Shown here in pieces: positions 24,813 to 33,380 of a DNA stretch of 64,000 nt. The stretch is taken from positions 1-64,000 of the forward strand of contig CANMPP010000002.1 of NCBI GenBank assembly GCA_947499735.1, written 5' to 3'. How positions within the stretch are numbered: position 1 is the stretch's first letter; each line of letters begins with the position of its first letter. A program made the translations under genes and the position numbers. Under the pieces are notes generated by a model that saw nothing but the letters and a program-made list of their open reading frames with translations, ran no database searches and had not been told where the DNA came from. The stretch comes from an uncultured Pelagimonas sp. (GTDB taxonomy: Bacteria > Pseudomonadota > Alphaproteobacteria > Rhodobacterales > Rhodobacteraceae).

Positions 24813-25426
24813 TTCAGACGAGCCTCCAGTGCTTCAACACCTGCTTTTGTGATCACGAGTGTGTCACGCTTCAGGATGTCATATACGTTTGCGCCCATGC
24901 TTGGCAAAACGTCCAGACCAGTGATGTTGGAGACAGCAGTTTTGAAACCTGCGTCAACCTCTGCACCGTCAATGACCAGTGCGCGCTTCCAACCCAGGTT
25001 CTTCACCTGTTTTGCCAGCGCGGCGGTTTTGCCTTCGTTCGCGGCTGTATCGATGATCACCAACTCGCCTGCTTTCGCTTTCGCGGACAGAGCGTGCTTG
25101 AGACCCAGCGCGCGGACCTTTTTGGGCAGATCATGTGCGTGGCTACGAGGGGTTGGACCCTTGTAGATACCACCTTTGCGGAAGATAGGTGCCTTGCGGG
25201 ACCCGTGACGTGCGCCACCGGTGCCTTTTTGGCGATAGATCTTCTTGGTGGAATAGGACACTTCTGAGCGTGTCTTAACCTTGTGCGTACCTTGCTGCGC
25301 TTTGTTGCGCTGCCAGCGAACAACACGGTGCAGGATGTCCGCACGTGGTTCTAGGTCAAAGATTGCTGCGTCCAGTTCAACTTCACCAGCCGCGCCACCT
25401 TCCAGTGTAATCACGTCAAGTTTCAT
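24809..25426 (-). CDS. rplD: 50S ribosomal protein L4
   Basis: 205 residues. The long internal loop contains [19 protein letters not shown], the part that lines the exit tunnel. In several bacteria L4 also represses its own operon by binding the S10 leader; whether that applies here is not known, though the rpsJ leader is structured. Overlaps of 4 bp with both rplC and rplW show coupled translation. Confidence 0.98.
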   Translation of the reverse strand: MKLDVITLEGGAAGEVELDAAIFDLEPRADILHRVVRWQRNKAQQGTHKVKTRSEVSYSTKKIYRQKGTGGARHGSRKAPIFRKGGIYKGPTPRSHAHDLPKKVRALGLKHALSAKAKAGELVIIDTAANEGKTAALAKQVKNLGWKRALVIDGAEVDAGFKTAVSNITGLDVLPSMGANVYDILKRDTLVITKAGVEALEARLK

Positions 25427-26145
25427 GCGTCATCTCCTTCGGTCGCAGGTGCTTCCGCTGGAGCTGCTGCCGCGCGAATAGCTGCTGGCAGAGCACGGTT
25501 TTCTGGAACTGCTTTTTTCACAGCGTCCTTAACGGTTACCCAACCGCCTTTGGAGCCAGGAACAGCACCTTTGATCATGATCAGACCACGGTCTGCATCG
25601 GTTTTAACAACCTGCAGGTTTTGTGTGGTCACACGTACCGCACCCATATGGCCGGCCATTTTCTTACCCTTGAAAACTTTACCAGGGTTCTGACACTGAC
25701 CGGTGGAACCGTGCGAACGGTGTGAAATAGAAACACCGTGTGTCGCACGTAGACCGCCGAAGTTGTGGCGCTTCATACCACCGGCAAAACCTTTACCGAT
25801 AGATGTGCCTGCAACGTCAACATACTGACCTTCGAAGTAATGGTCGGCGATGATTTCGCTGCCAACTTCGATCATGTTTTCAGGGGCAACACGGAACTCA
25901 GCAACTTTGCGCTTTGGCTCAACATTCGCTTTTGCGAAATGGCCACGCATCGCCTGAGATGTGTTTTTTGCTTTCGCAGCGCCGCAACCCAGCTGAACAG
26001 CGGTGTAACCGTCTGTTTCAACAGTACGTTGTGCGACAACCTGCAGATTTTCCAGTTGAAGAACGGTCACAGGGATCTGCTTGCCGTCTTCCATGAAAAG
26101 CCGGGTCATGCCGACTTTTTTCGCGATCACTCCAGAGCGCAACAT
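25423..26145 (-). CDS. rplC: 50S ribosomal protein L3
   Basis: 240 residues, about 30 longer than E. coli L3 because of an Ala/Pro/Glu-rich C-terminal tail common in alphaproteobacteria. The conserved [20 protein letters not shown] segment includes the Gln that is methylated in many bacteria. L3 reaches the peptidyl transferase centre and starts large-subunit assembly. A strong AAGGAGGG ribosome-binding site lies just upstream, in the 12-bp gap after rpsJ. Confidence 0.98.
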   Translation of the reverse strand: MLRSGVIAKKVGMTRLFMEDGKQIPVTVLQLENLQVVAQRTVETDGYTAVQLGCGAAKAKNTSQAMRGHFAKANVEPKRKVAEFRVAPENMIEVGSEIIADHYFEGQYVDVAGTSIGKGFAGGMKRHNFGGLRATHGVSISHRSHGSTGQCQNPGKVFKGKKMAGHMGAVRVTTQNLQVVKTDADRGLIMIKGAVPGSKGGWVTVKDAVKKAVPENRALPAAIRAAAAPAEAPATEGDDA

Positions 26146-26157
26146 CAGCTACCCTCC

Positions 26158-26463
26158 TTATACCTTGATCTCGACGTCAACGCCGGCAGCCAGGTCGAGC
26201 TTCATCAGCGCGTCCACGGTCTGTGGTGTTGGGTCGACGATGTCGAGAAGACGCTTGTGCGTACGGATCTCGAACTGATCGCGGGATTTTTTGTTCACGT
26301 GTGGGCCACGCAGAACAGTGAATTTCTCGATTTTGTTAGGCAGCGGGATTGGGCCGCGGACCTGAGCACCGGTGCGTTTTGCGGTCGCGACGATCTCTTG
26401 AGTAGAGGCATCGAGAACACGATAATCAAACGCTTTCAGCCGGATACGGATGTTCTGGTTCAT
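26158..26463 (-). CDS. rpsJ: 30S ribosomal protein S10 (NusE)
   Basis: 101 residues starting [18 protein letters not shown] and containing the family signature [21 protein letters not shown]10 belongs to the 30S head and, as NusE, to antitermination complexes with NusB. The frame is open for 24 more codons upstream, but the ATG at 26463 gives the standard protein. It is the first gene of the block; no tuf or fusA is upstream, where a plus-strand dehydrogenase gene lies instead. Confidence 0.98.
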   Translation of the reverse strand: MNQNIRIRLKAFDYRVLDASTQEIVATAKRTGAQVRGPIPLPNKIEKFTVLRGPHVNKKSRDQFEIRTHKRLLDIVDPTPQTVDALMKLDLAAGVDVEIKV

Positions 26464-26533
26464 GGAACATACCTTATATTGGCATGAGAGTTGAGAGGAG
26501 GACATCAGCTCATCCAAAGCCCTCATCGAACCC

Positions 26534-26573
26534 AAAAGGCGGGAATCACCCCGCCTCTGACCCGCAATGCGGG
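26534..26573 (-). promoter_or_regulatory. Tandem hairpins with short T-run in the rpsJ leader
   Basis: In minus-strand order there is CCCGC / GCGGG with a 3-nt loop, then GGCGGG / CCCGCC with a 6-nt loop followed by TTTT. They lie about 70-110 nt before the rpsJ ATG. With no minus-strand gene upstream to terminate, this looks like a leader attenuator for the ribosomal block. Confidence 0.45.
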
Positions 26574-26767
26574 ATGGCGCTCTTTAGACGGGATATGGGT
26601 ATGTGGCAAGGGATTTGTTCTGTGCTCTATCAAACACCTGATTTTCAGATCTCTGCCGTGCGGGTTACATTTGATCGGGATGCCAGATCAAACGCGAATT
26701 TTGCTGTGTCTGCGATGATTTTACCAACGCTTTGGCATGGTGCATCCAGATCCGTAGCATTGATTTT

Positions 26768-26793
26768 CGGGCATTGCCATCGGGCATTGCCAT
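26768..26793. repeat. 13-bp tandem direct repeat
   Basis: Two adjacent identical copies of CGGGCATTGCCAT in non-coding sequence upstream of rpsJ and of the dehydrogenase gene. It may be a simple duplication or a paired binding site. Confidence 0.6.
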
Positions 26794-26971
26794 AATGTGG
26801 TGCGATTTACGTTCAGCAACTCTGTTTGTGATCCGTTCGGTGTGGTCGCGCGATAGATGCCTAATGTCCATGCCGTCAAAGGAAACATAGCCCACAAAAC
26901 CGGGCCAGATCTTGATGCGGTGACGTTGGGATGTGAAGAGTGCCCGGAAAGACCATCAAAAGGACCGCACC

Positions 26972-27901
26972 GTGAAAGCAGTACTCTATACTCCGAGCCC
27001 CGAAACACTGGATCGTTGGGTGGATCGCATGCGGGGACTTTTGCCGGATTGGCAGTTTGATGCATGGGATGATGCGGATCTTGAGGCGGTGGAATATGCG
27101 ATCGTCTGGAAACCACGCACGGGCGATTTGGCCAAATTGCCAAGACTGAAGGCCATAGTATCACTGGGTGCGGGCATTGATCATGTGTTAGCTGATAGCG
27201 AGCTGCCCACGCATATTCCCATCATTCGCACTGTGGGGCAGGATTTGACCCAAATCATGCGGGAATATGTGTTGCTGCATGTGCTGCGCCATCATCGTAA
27301 TCGGCCTGCGCAAGTGGCCAATGAACATGTGAAAGGGTGGGACGCGGTGCTTGCGCCTCCTGCCTATCGTCGCAAGGTTGGCGTGATGGGCCTTGGCAAT
27401 TTGGGTGCTGCGGCTGCTGAAACACTGGCGTCTATTGGGTTTCAAACCTCGGGTTGGGCGCGTAGCCAAAAGCAGATTGAGGGCGTGACCTGTTATGCTG
27501 GTCCGGATCAGTTTGATACGTTTTTGGAGGGAACCGAGATCCTTGTGAACCTATTGCCGTTGACGCCCGAGACAACGGGAATTTTGAATGAGGATCACTT
27601 TGCCAAACTACCCAAAGGGGCCTGCCTGATCAATTGTGCGCGGGGCGGACATATGGATGAGGATCATCTGTTGGCGGCGTTGGATAGTGGTCAGATCGCG
27701 CAAGCCACGTTGGATGTGTTTCAGGTGGAACCTTTGCCGCAGGATCATCCGTTTTGGACGCATCCCGATGTGACGGTGACAACCCATATCGCGTCGCGCA
27801 TTGATGCGGATACCGGCAGTCGGATCATCGCCGCGAATCTGCAAGAGTTTGAAGAGACCGGCACGGTTGATGACATCGCCGATGGCGCACGGGGATATTA
27901 A
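26972..27901 (+). CDS. D-2-hydroxyacid dehydrogenase (glyoxylate/hydroxypyruvate reductase-like)
   Basis: About 309 residues. The NAD(P)-binding motif appears as VGVMGLGNLGAAAAE, followed by the catalytic Arg in NCARGGHMDEDHL, the Glu in VFQVEPLPQDHPFW and His in TTHIAS, the GhrA-like arrangement. These enzymes reduce glyoxylate or hydroxypyruvate with NADPH. The preferred start is the GTG at 26972, after AAAAGGA; an in-frame ATG lies at 26933. It is followed 3 bp later by a gamma-glutamyltransferase homologue, so the genes are probably cotranscribed. Confidence 0.9.
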   Translation: MKAVLYTPSPETLDRWVDRMRGLLPDWQFDAWDDADLEAVEYAIVWKPRTGDLAKLPRLKAIVSLGAGIDHVLADSELPTHIPIIRTVGQDLTQIMREYVLLHVLRHHRNRPAQVANEHVKGWDAVLAPPAYRRKVGVMGLGNLGAAAAETLASIGFQTSGWARSQKQIEGVTCYAGPDQFDTFLEGTEILVNLLPLTPETTGILNEDHFAKLPKGACLINCARGGHMDEDHLLAALDSGQIAQATLDVFQVEPLPQDHPFWTHPDVTVTTHIASRIDADTGSRIIAANLQEFEETGTVDDIADGARGY

Positions 27902-27904
27902 GAC

Positions 27905-29605
27905 ATGAGCTTACCTTTCACATGTGACAAACAACCCGCATTCGGCGCTGGTGGTATGGTCGTGACAAACCATCCGATGGGCAGTGCAGCAGGTGTTGAA
28001 ATGCTGGCTATGGGTGGCAATGCGGTGGATGCTGCTGTGTCGGCCTTGCTGACACTGACCGTCGTTGAACCGATGATGGTCGGTATCGCCGGGGGCGGCT
28101 TGTCGCATTTGCGTTTGGCCGATGGCACCCACATCGTTTACGACGCGTTGGCATCGGCTGCACAATCCATGACGCCTGATATTTATGATCCGATTTCGGA
28201 TGATCCTACAGTGCTGGATGTGAAGGGGCGTCGCAACACGGTTGGTGCCTCTGCGGTTGCTGTGCCGGGCAACTTGGCGGGCTGGTGTGAGATGCATCGC
28301 AAACATGGCAAACTGCCCTTTGCGGATCTGGTTGAACCCGCCATTCGTGCCGCCCGAAAAGGGTTCTTTGCGACCCATTATCTGGGTGGGGCGGTGAATG
28401 AGTTCAAAGATGACTTGGCTCTGGATGCTGAAATGGCAGCCACGGTTATGCCCGATGGACGCCCTCCAAAATTTGGCGAGCGCATTTTTATGCATGATTA
28501 TGCCGCCAGCCTTGAACTGATCGCCAAAGAAGGGGCTGCGGCCTTGCACGGTGGGGCGCTTGGGGTGGCGCTGGTCGAACGTATGACATCTGGCGATGAT
28601 CAGGGTTGGATCACAATGGCGGATCTGACCGGATATAAACCGGTTGCCCGTGGTGCCATCACTGGCACCTATCGCGGCTATGATGTGATCGGCCCGCCGC
28701 CGCCTGCCTCGTCTGGTGTGCATATCCCGCAAATGCTGAACATGCTGGAAAGTTATGATTTGGCAGAGATGGGTTTTGGCACGCCGGAGATGCTGGATTT
28801 GCTGGCACGTATCATTGCGGTCGCCTTTGAAGACCGTCGGGCCTATTCCGGTGATCCGGCATTTGTTGATGTGCCGGTTGATCGTTTGATTTCTAAATCC
28901 TACGCTGAGGCATGTCGCGCCAAGCTGGGCGCTGTGACGGGGGGTACTGCGCCATATGAAAGCAGTGACACGACACATGTTACAGCGGCGGATGCGGATG
29001 GGAATATCGTTTCGGCGACCCATACGATCAACGGATTGTTCGGTGCGCGCATCATGGTGCCGGGAACAGGGATCATTCCAAACAATTACATGATGAATTA
29101 CGACCCTCGTCCGGGACGTGCCCTATCGATTGCGCCTGGTAAACGGGTGCCGACTTCTATGGCTCCGATGATCATCACCAAAGATGGGGCTCCGCGCTGG
29201 GCGCTGGGTTTGCCTGGCGGTTTGCGTATCTTCCCATCTGCGATGCAGGCGATTGTGAACCTGATTGACCATGGAATGTCTCTGCAAGAGGCAGTAGAGG
29301 CCCCGCGGATTTGGACGCAAGGGGCCGAGTTGGAGTTGGAAAAGCCATTTGCCGATAAGGTTGAAGATCTGAAAGCAAAAGGTCACAAGCCCGTCATCAT
29401 GCCCCATATCGGTGGAGGCATGAACGCGATTTCCTTTGATGAGAATGGCATGATGCAAGGTGCTGCTTGCTGGCGGGCAGATGGTACGGCATTGGCGCTG
29501 GGCGGCGGTTTGGCAAAACCCGGCGTGCGCTTTTGGCCGGATAAAGCACCTGAGGATGCGGATGGCGCGGATGACGGGGATAGCGACAATTCCAGTTCAG
29601 TCTGA
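27905..29605 (+). CDS. Gamma-glutamyltransferase family protein (no signal peptide)
   Basis: 566 residues of the Ntn-hydrolase GGT family. The proenzyme is expected to self-cleave before T356 (SSDTTHVTAAD), which becomes the nucleophile. MVVTNHPMGSAAG at the N-terminus and LGLPGGLRIFPSAMQ near the oxyanion region are typical. Classical GGT is periplasmic; this protein has no signal sequence, as in the cytosolic YwrD-like branch. It would transfer or hydrolyse gamma-glutamyl or related acyl groups, with substrate unknown. The C-terminus has an acidic Asp/Ser-rich tail. The gene lies between two NAD(P)-dependent dehydrogenases. Confidence 0.9.
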   Translation: MSLPFTCDKQPAFGAGGMVVTNHPMGSAAGVEMLAMGGNAVDAAVSALLTLTVVEPMMVGIAGGGLSHLRLADGTHIVYDALASAAQSMTPDIYDPISDDPTVLDVKGRRNTVGASAVAVPGNLAGWCEMHRKHGKLPFADLVEPAIRAARKGFFATHYLGGAVNEFKDDLALDAEMAATVMPDGRPPKFGERIFMHDYAASLELIAKEGAAALHGGALGVALVERMTSGDDQGWITMADLTGYKPVARGAITGTYRGYDVIGPPPPASSGVHIPQMLNMLESYDLAEMGFGTPEMLDLLARIIAVAFEDRRAYSGDPAFVDVPVDRLISKSYAEACRAKLGAVTGGTAPYESSDTTHVTAADADGNIVSATHTINGLFGARIMVPGTGIIPNNYMMNYDPRPGRALSIAPGKRVPTSMAPMIITKDGAPRWALGLPGGLRIFPSAMQAIVNLIDHGMSLQEAVEAPRIWTQGAELELEKPFADKVEDLKAKGHKPVIMPHIGGGMNAISFDENGMMQGAACWRADGTALALGGGLAKPGVRFWPDKAPEDADGADDGDSDNSSSV

Positions 29606-29689
29606 GGGCGCGATTTTGTCGTTTCAGTGCGGCTGTCAAAGGCGGCAAAACTGTTGTTTAGCTTTGCGCGAAATAACGGAGTGTCGCAT

Positions 29690-30649
29690 ATGAAAATCGG
29701 CTTTATTGGTCTGGGAAATGTGGGCGGAAAACTGGCGGGTAGCCTGTTGCGCAACGGATTTGACCTGACCGTTTTGGAATTGGATGAAACACTAACCGCT
29801 GAATTCGTGTCTCGCGGTGCAAAGGCGGGTACGACGGCGGCACAATTGATGGCCGATAGTGATGTGGTCGTCACCAGCCTGCCATCACCAGCCGCATCTG
29901 ATGCCGTTCTGAACGAAATGCTGCCAGAAATGCGCGAAGGTAAAATCTGGCTGGAAATGTCCACAACAGATGCGGACATGATCAAAGCACAGGCAGAAAA
30001 AGTTGCTGCCACCGGTGCAACTGTGGTGGAATGCCCGGTGTCGGGTGGTTGTCATCGCGCAGATACGGGGAATATTTCGATCTTTGCGGGTTGTGACCGT
30101 GCGACATTCGAACGTGTTCTGCCAATGTTGACAACACTGGGGCGTCGCGTTTTGCACACTGGCGAGATTGGCACTGCATCCACGCTGAAAGTGATGACCA
30201 ACTATCTTGCAACTGCCAACCTGATCACATGCTGCGAAGCATTGGTGACAATGAAGGCGGCGGGTATGGATCTAAACACGACCTATGAGGCGATGAAAAT
30301 CAGCTCTGGTACGTCGTTTGTGCATGAAACGGAAAGCCAGTTGATCCTGAACGGGTCGCGGGATGTGTCCTTCACCATGGATCTGGTGAAGAAAGATATC
30401 GGCCTGTTCCAGAAGATTGCGGAAGACAATAACATTCCTTTGGAAATGTCGCCTCTGATGGTTCAGATCTTTGATGATGGCATCGCAAAATACGGCGAGC
30501 GTGAATTGTCACCCAACATCATCAAACGTCTGGAAGATGCAACGGGTCTAGATATTCGCGCACCAGGGTTCCCAGCGGAACTGGTGGATGATGAGCCTGA
30601 AGAGCCAGGTTATGAAGTCGTCCCACAGGGACGCGAAGCCGCAGAATAA
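29690..30649 (+). CDS. NAD(P)-dependent beta-hydroxyacid dehydrogenase family protein
   Basis: 319 residues of the 3-hydroxyisobutyrate dehydrogenase-like family. Signatures are the N-terminal MKIGFIGLGNVGG nucleotide motif, ECPVSGGCHRADTGNISIFAG for substrate binding, and the catalytic Lys in MDLVKKDIG. It may oxidise a beta-hydroxyacid or reduce tartronate semialdehyde; the neighbouring glyoxylate-reductase-like gene makes a C2/C3 hydroxyacid role plausible (inference). The ATG at 29690 begins the Rossmann fold; the frame extends upstream to 29627 without extra family sequence. A terminator follows. Confidence 0.9.
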   Translation: MKIGFIGLGNVGGKLAGSLLRNGFDLTVLELDETLTAEFVSRGAKAGTTAAQLMADSDVVVTSLPSPAASDAVLNEMLPEMREGKIWLEMSTTDADMIKAQAEKVAATGATVVECPVSGGCHRADTGNISIFAGCDRATFERVLPMLTTLGRRVLHTGEIGTASTLKVMTNYLATANLITCCEALVTMKAAGMDLNTTYEAMKISSGTSFVHETESQLILNGSRDVSFTMDLVKKDIGLFQKIAEDNNIPLEMSPLMVQIFDDGIAKYGERELSPNIIKRLEDATGLDIRAPGFPAELVDDEPEEPGYEVVPQGREAAE

Positions 30650-30656
30650 TATTAGA

Positions 30657-30684
30657 AATAGGGGCCTATTTGGCCCCTATTTTT
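30657..30684. terminator. Terminator between the beta-hydroxyacid dehydrogenase and the SRPBCC gene
   Basis: A strong stem AATAGGGGCC / GGCCCCTATT with a TATTT loop, followed by TTTT on the plus strand. The two flanking genes converge, and A-rich sequence on the left may also let it work in the minus direction. Confidence 0.85.
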
Positions 30685-30685
30685 C

Positions 30686-31168
30686 CTAAGCTGCTTTGAT
30701 GGAATCTGCCAGTTTGTCAAAGGCTTGGTTCCAACCGCCTTCGCCTGCCGATCCTTCGGGCACGCCGATATGCACCATCGTCATGGTCGTTTTGCCGTTT
30801 TCTTCGCTGAGTTCAACAATCACCTCTGTGATATCAGGATGCCCTTCTGGCATGCCCATCGCCTGAGGTGGGATAATCGTCCCATCTTCTTCACACATGC
30901 TTTCCGTGTAGACGAGGCGGTTTGGTGCTGTGATTTCCTTATAGATGCCAATGAACCACATCGACATCGTGCGATCTGGTGTTTGCATCTGCATGCAAAT
31001 CTTGCGGGTGCCACCGATGGTGACGTCGATATCTGCAATGGGTACGGTCATACCCATAGGGCCGTACCACTGTTTGAACAGATCGGGATCTGTCCATAAT
31101 TTCCAAACATCTTCGATTGGTGCATCGAACACACGGGTGATCTTTACCCAAGATGGTTGATCAGTCAT
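30686..31168 (-). CDS. SRPBCC (AHSA1-like START-fold) protein
   Basis: 160 residues. ITRVFDAPIEDVWKLWTDPDLFKQWYGP is split by the usual start of the AHSA1 helix-grip fold, and the C-terminal helix GGWNQAFDKLADSI is conserved. Such proteins bind small hydrophobic ligands and are often paired with ArsR regulators. The ATG at 31168 overlaps the arsR stop by 8 bp (31161-31168), so the two genes are translated together. Ligand unknown. Confidence 0.88.
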   Translation of the reverse strand: MTDQPSWVKITRVFDAPIEDVWKLWTDPDLFKQWYGPMGMTVPIADIDVTIGGTRKICMQMQTPDRTMSMWFIGIYKEITAPNRLVYTESMCEEDGTIIPPQAMGMPEGHPDITEVIVELSEENGKTTMTMVHIGVPEGSAGEGGWNQAFDKLADSIKAA

Positions 31169-31499
31169 CATTTGCATCCTTCATAGCTGCAAGAACGCCC
31201 TGCATTACGTCAAAGCGTGCGTCCCAAATGTGGCGGTATTGGTCGGTCCAGCTGACAAGGGTCTCGAGCGGAGCCGTGTTCAATGTGCAGGGGCGGAATT
31301 GTGCGTCTCGTCCCCGGGTGATCAGGCCAGCTTTTTCCAAAACACGGATATGTTTCGATACAGCGGGTAGGCTCATCTCTAACGGTTCAGCCAAGGTGTT
31401 GACCGTTGCATCACCTTTCGCAAGGCGCGCCAAAATGGCCCGCCGCGCTGGGTGGGCCAGTGCTGAAAATGTGCTGTCCAAAGCGGTATCAGTGTCCAT
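31161..31499 (-). CDS. ArsR-family transcriptional regulator
   Basis: 112 residues with a winged helix: STFSALAHPARRAILARLA at the start, recognition helix in MSLPAVSKHIRVLEKAGLI, and a wing with RGRDAQFRPC. Metal-binding Cys pairs are absent, so it belongs to the non-metal ArsR group coupled to SRPBCC proteins. It probably represses its own two-gene operon through the palindrome at 31511-31542. The leader is very short and no clear Shine-Dalgarno is present. Confidence 0.9.
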   Translation of the reverse strand: MDTDTALDSTFSALAHPARRAILARLAKGDATVNTLAEPLEMSLPAVSKHIRVLEKAGLITRGRDAQFRPCTLNTAPLETLVSWTDQYRHIWDARFDVMQGVLAAMKDANDD

Positions 31500-31510
31500 G
31501 CGAACACTAT

Positions 31511-31542
31511 TAAACCGATAAGTTAATTAATCAACTGGTTTA
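31511..31542. promoter_or_regulatory. Palindromic operator upstream of arsR
   Basis: The symmetric pattern is TAAACC-N6-TTAATTAA-N6-GGTTTA, starting 12 bp upstream of the ArsR start codon, where a promoter is expected. This is typical of an autorepressor site. Confidence 0.55.
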
Positions 31543-31577
31543 TTAGGTGTGCTGATGAGAGATTGGTCGTTGTCGAT

Positions 31578-33197
31578 TCACGTCTCGGCCAAAATGCGAT
31601 CTGCAGCTCCCATGGCCAGCATCATAACCGGTGCATTTGTGTTGCCAGATGTCACGTTAGGAAAGGCCGAAGCGTCCACGATGCGTAGGCCCTGCAGCCC
31701 GTGCACGCGTAGATTTGCATCAACGACGCTGTCAGTGGCATCCCGTCCCATGCGGCATGTGCAGCTGGCATGGAAAACGGTTGAGGCACGTTCGCGGTAA
31801 TCGGCCAACATGTCTTCATCGCTCATGGTAAGCAACGGTGGTTGCTCATCTGGGTGCAGCGCGTCCATCATGGGGGCTGTCTTTAGCAGGCCACGCAACA
31901 CATGCCCGGCGCGAATGGCGGCGTTTTGATCGGCCTCGGTCGACACCGAATTGGGTTGAATTCTGGGGGTATCCTTTGGATCGGATGACCGCAAAGTAAT
32001 CTCGCCACGGCTGGTTGGGCGACTGGGTTGTGCGGATAGGATAAATCCGGGCTCTGGCCCAACATGGGGAATGCCGGTTGCTTTTGTTTCGTAAACCAAC
32101 GGGTTGCAGAACAGCTGCATGTCTTCGGGTTGATCCTCTTGCGAGGCGACATAGCCACCCACCTGGTTTACGGGCACCGATAGCGGTCCTGTGCGGGTTA
32201 AAACATATTGCATACTGCACAAGATCCGACGTGCGTGATAACCCAAAACAGCGTTTAGTGTAGGTTTGGATGCGCGGAAACTATGGGTGATGGCTAGGTG
32301 ATCCTGCATGCCTTTACCGACCTCTGGTAGATCATGGACCACGTCAATACCGTGCGATTTCAGATCAGAAGCAGGGCCAATTCCTGACAGCATCATCAGC
32401 TGTGGTGAATTTACAGCACCCGCCGATAGGATGACGTCCCGCCGTGCCTTTAATATGCGGGTTTTGCCACCTTGTTCATAGGAAATGCCGATTGCGCGAC
32501 CGTTCTCGACAAGGATCTTGGTCACCAAAGCGCGGCGGATCAGGTTGAGATTGTCGCGTTTTAAAGCTGGTCGCAAAAACGCATCCGCAGCAGACCACCG
32601 CCGACCATTGCGCACAGTGCTACGATAAAATCCCAACCCCGTAGTTCCGCGCCCGTTCAGATCGTCTAGCGTTGGCCAGCCGAGTTCTTGGCCAGCGTCC
32701 AGAAACTGGCTGGAGAATGGGTGCATTTCCTCGCGGACATCGCTGACCCATACAGGGCCGGATCCATACGCGCCTTTGCGCCCTTTCTTGCCGGGTTCAT
32801 TGCGGGTTTCCATGCGTTCATAAAGCGCGCGTGCGGCTGACCAATTCCAGCCTGTACCGCCCGCATGTTCCCAATCGTCAAAATCACGGGGCAAGCCGCG
32901 CATATAGGCCATAGCGTTGATGGAACTGGAACCGCCAACAACCCGGCCCCGCGGCCAAAATACATTGCGCCCGTTCAGACCTGCATCTGGTTCGGTTTCA
33001 TAACACCAATTCACGTTCTTATTCGTGAACGTATAAGCATAGCCAACCGGAATTTTGATAAACAGATTGCTGTCACTGCCGCCAGCTTCAACAAGGGTCA
33101 CGTCGTTGCGCCCGTTTTCAGACAGGCGTGCGGCCATAACGCAGCCTGCTGATCCTGCGCCAATGATTACATAATCTGTTTCCAATTGGTCCTGCAT
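31578..33197 (-). CDS. GMC-family FAD-dependent oxidoreductase (choline dehydrogenase-like)
   Basis: 539 residues. The FAD-binding motif DYVIIGAGSAGCVMAARL is near the N-terminus, followed by GRVVGGSSSINAM and the second GMC signature SAGAVNSPQLMMLSGIGP. The C-terminal active-site region contains FHASCTCRMG and VDASAFPNVTSGNTNAP. Members oxidise alcohols to aldehydes; here the alcohol is unknown. An ATG at 33197 was chosen; the frame opens 7 codons earlier at a TTG. It is transcribed divergently from a LysR regulator, its probable controller. Confidence 0.93.
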   Translation of the reverse strand: MQDQLETDYVIIGAGSAGCVMAARLSENGRNDVTLVEAGGSDSNLFIKIPVGYAYTFTNKNVNWCYETEPDAGLNGRNVFWPRGRVVGGSSSINAMAYMRGLPRDFDDWEHAGGTGWNWSAARALYERMETRNEPGKKGRKGAYGSGPVWVSDVREEMHPFSSQFLDAGQELGWPTLDDLNGRGTTGLGFYRSTVRNGRRWSAADAFLRPALKRDNLNLIRRALVTKILVENGRAIGISYEQGGKTRILKARRDVILSAGAVNSPQLMMLSGIGPASDLKSHGIDVVHDLPEVGKGMQDHLAITHSFRASKPTLNAVLGYHARRILCSMQYVLTRTGPLSVPVNQVGGYVASQEDQPEDMQLFCNPLVYETKATGIPHVGPEPGFILSAQPSRPTSRGEITLRSSDPKDTPRIQPNSVSTEADQNAAIRAGHVLRGLLKTAPMMDALHPDEQPPLLTMSDEDMLADYRERASTVFHASCTCRMGRDATDSVVDANLRVHGLQGLRIVDASAFPNVTSGNTNAPVMMLAMGAADRILAET

Positions 33198-33226
33198 GCG
33201 GCCCTTATCTCGCTCCAAACGGTTCT

Positions 33227-33258
33227 ATTCGCGTGAAATTGCAGCCGGATGCGCGAAT
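33227..33258. promoter_or_regulatory. Inverted repeat in the GMC/lysR divergent promoter
   Basis: Arms ATTCGCG (33227-33233) and CGCGAAT (33252-33258) separated by 18 bp, 30 bp upstream of the oxidoreductase start. The position fits a LysR-type regulator site. Confidence 0.4.
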
Positions 33259-33380
33259 GCACAAACAATCGTAACTCAGTGTAAGCCTGCATTTTGTTTG
33301 AAGCATATTGCAAATCAGAGGTTTCCTTTGCTCGATATTTGCTGTTTTGTCCGTCATGGCGAAACCCAATAGGCCCCGCT

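Larger units (their letters stand above)
26464..26971. other. Intergenic region: rpsJ leader and dehydrogenase upstream region
   Basis: About 500 bp without a convincing gene on either strand; several open frames here lack any family resemblance. It contains two hairpins in the rpsJ leader (26534-26573), a 13-bp tandem direct repeat (26768-26793), and presumably divergent promoters for rpsJ and the 2-hydroxyacid dehydrogenase. Confidence 0.5.

Noticed and set aside
26484-26795. A 103-codon frame between rpsJ and the dehydrogenase
   Set aside because: No recognisable motif, it overlaps the rpsJ leader hairpins, and several frames of similar quality exist on both strands.
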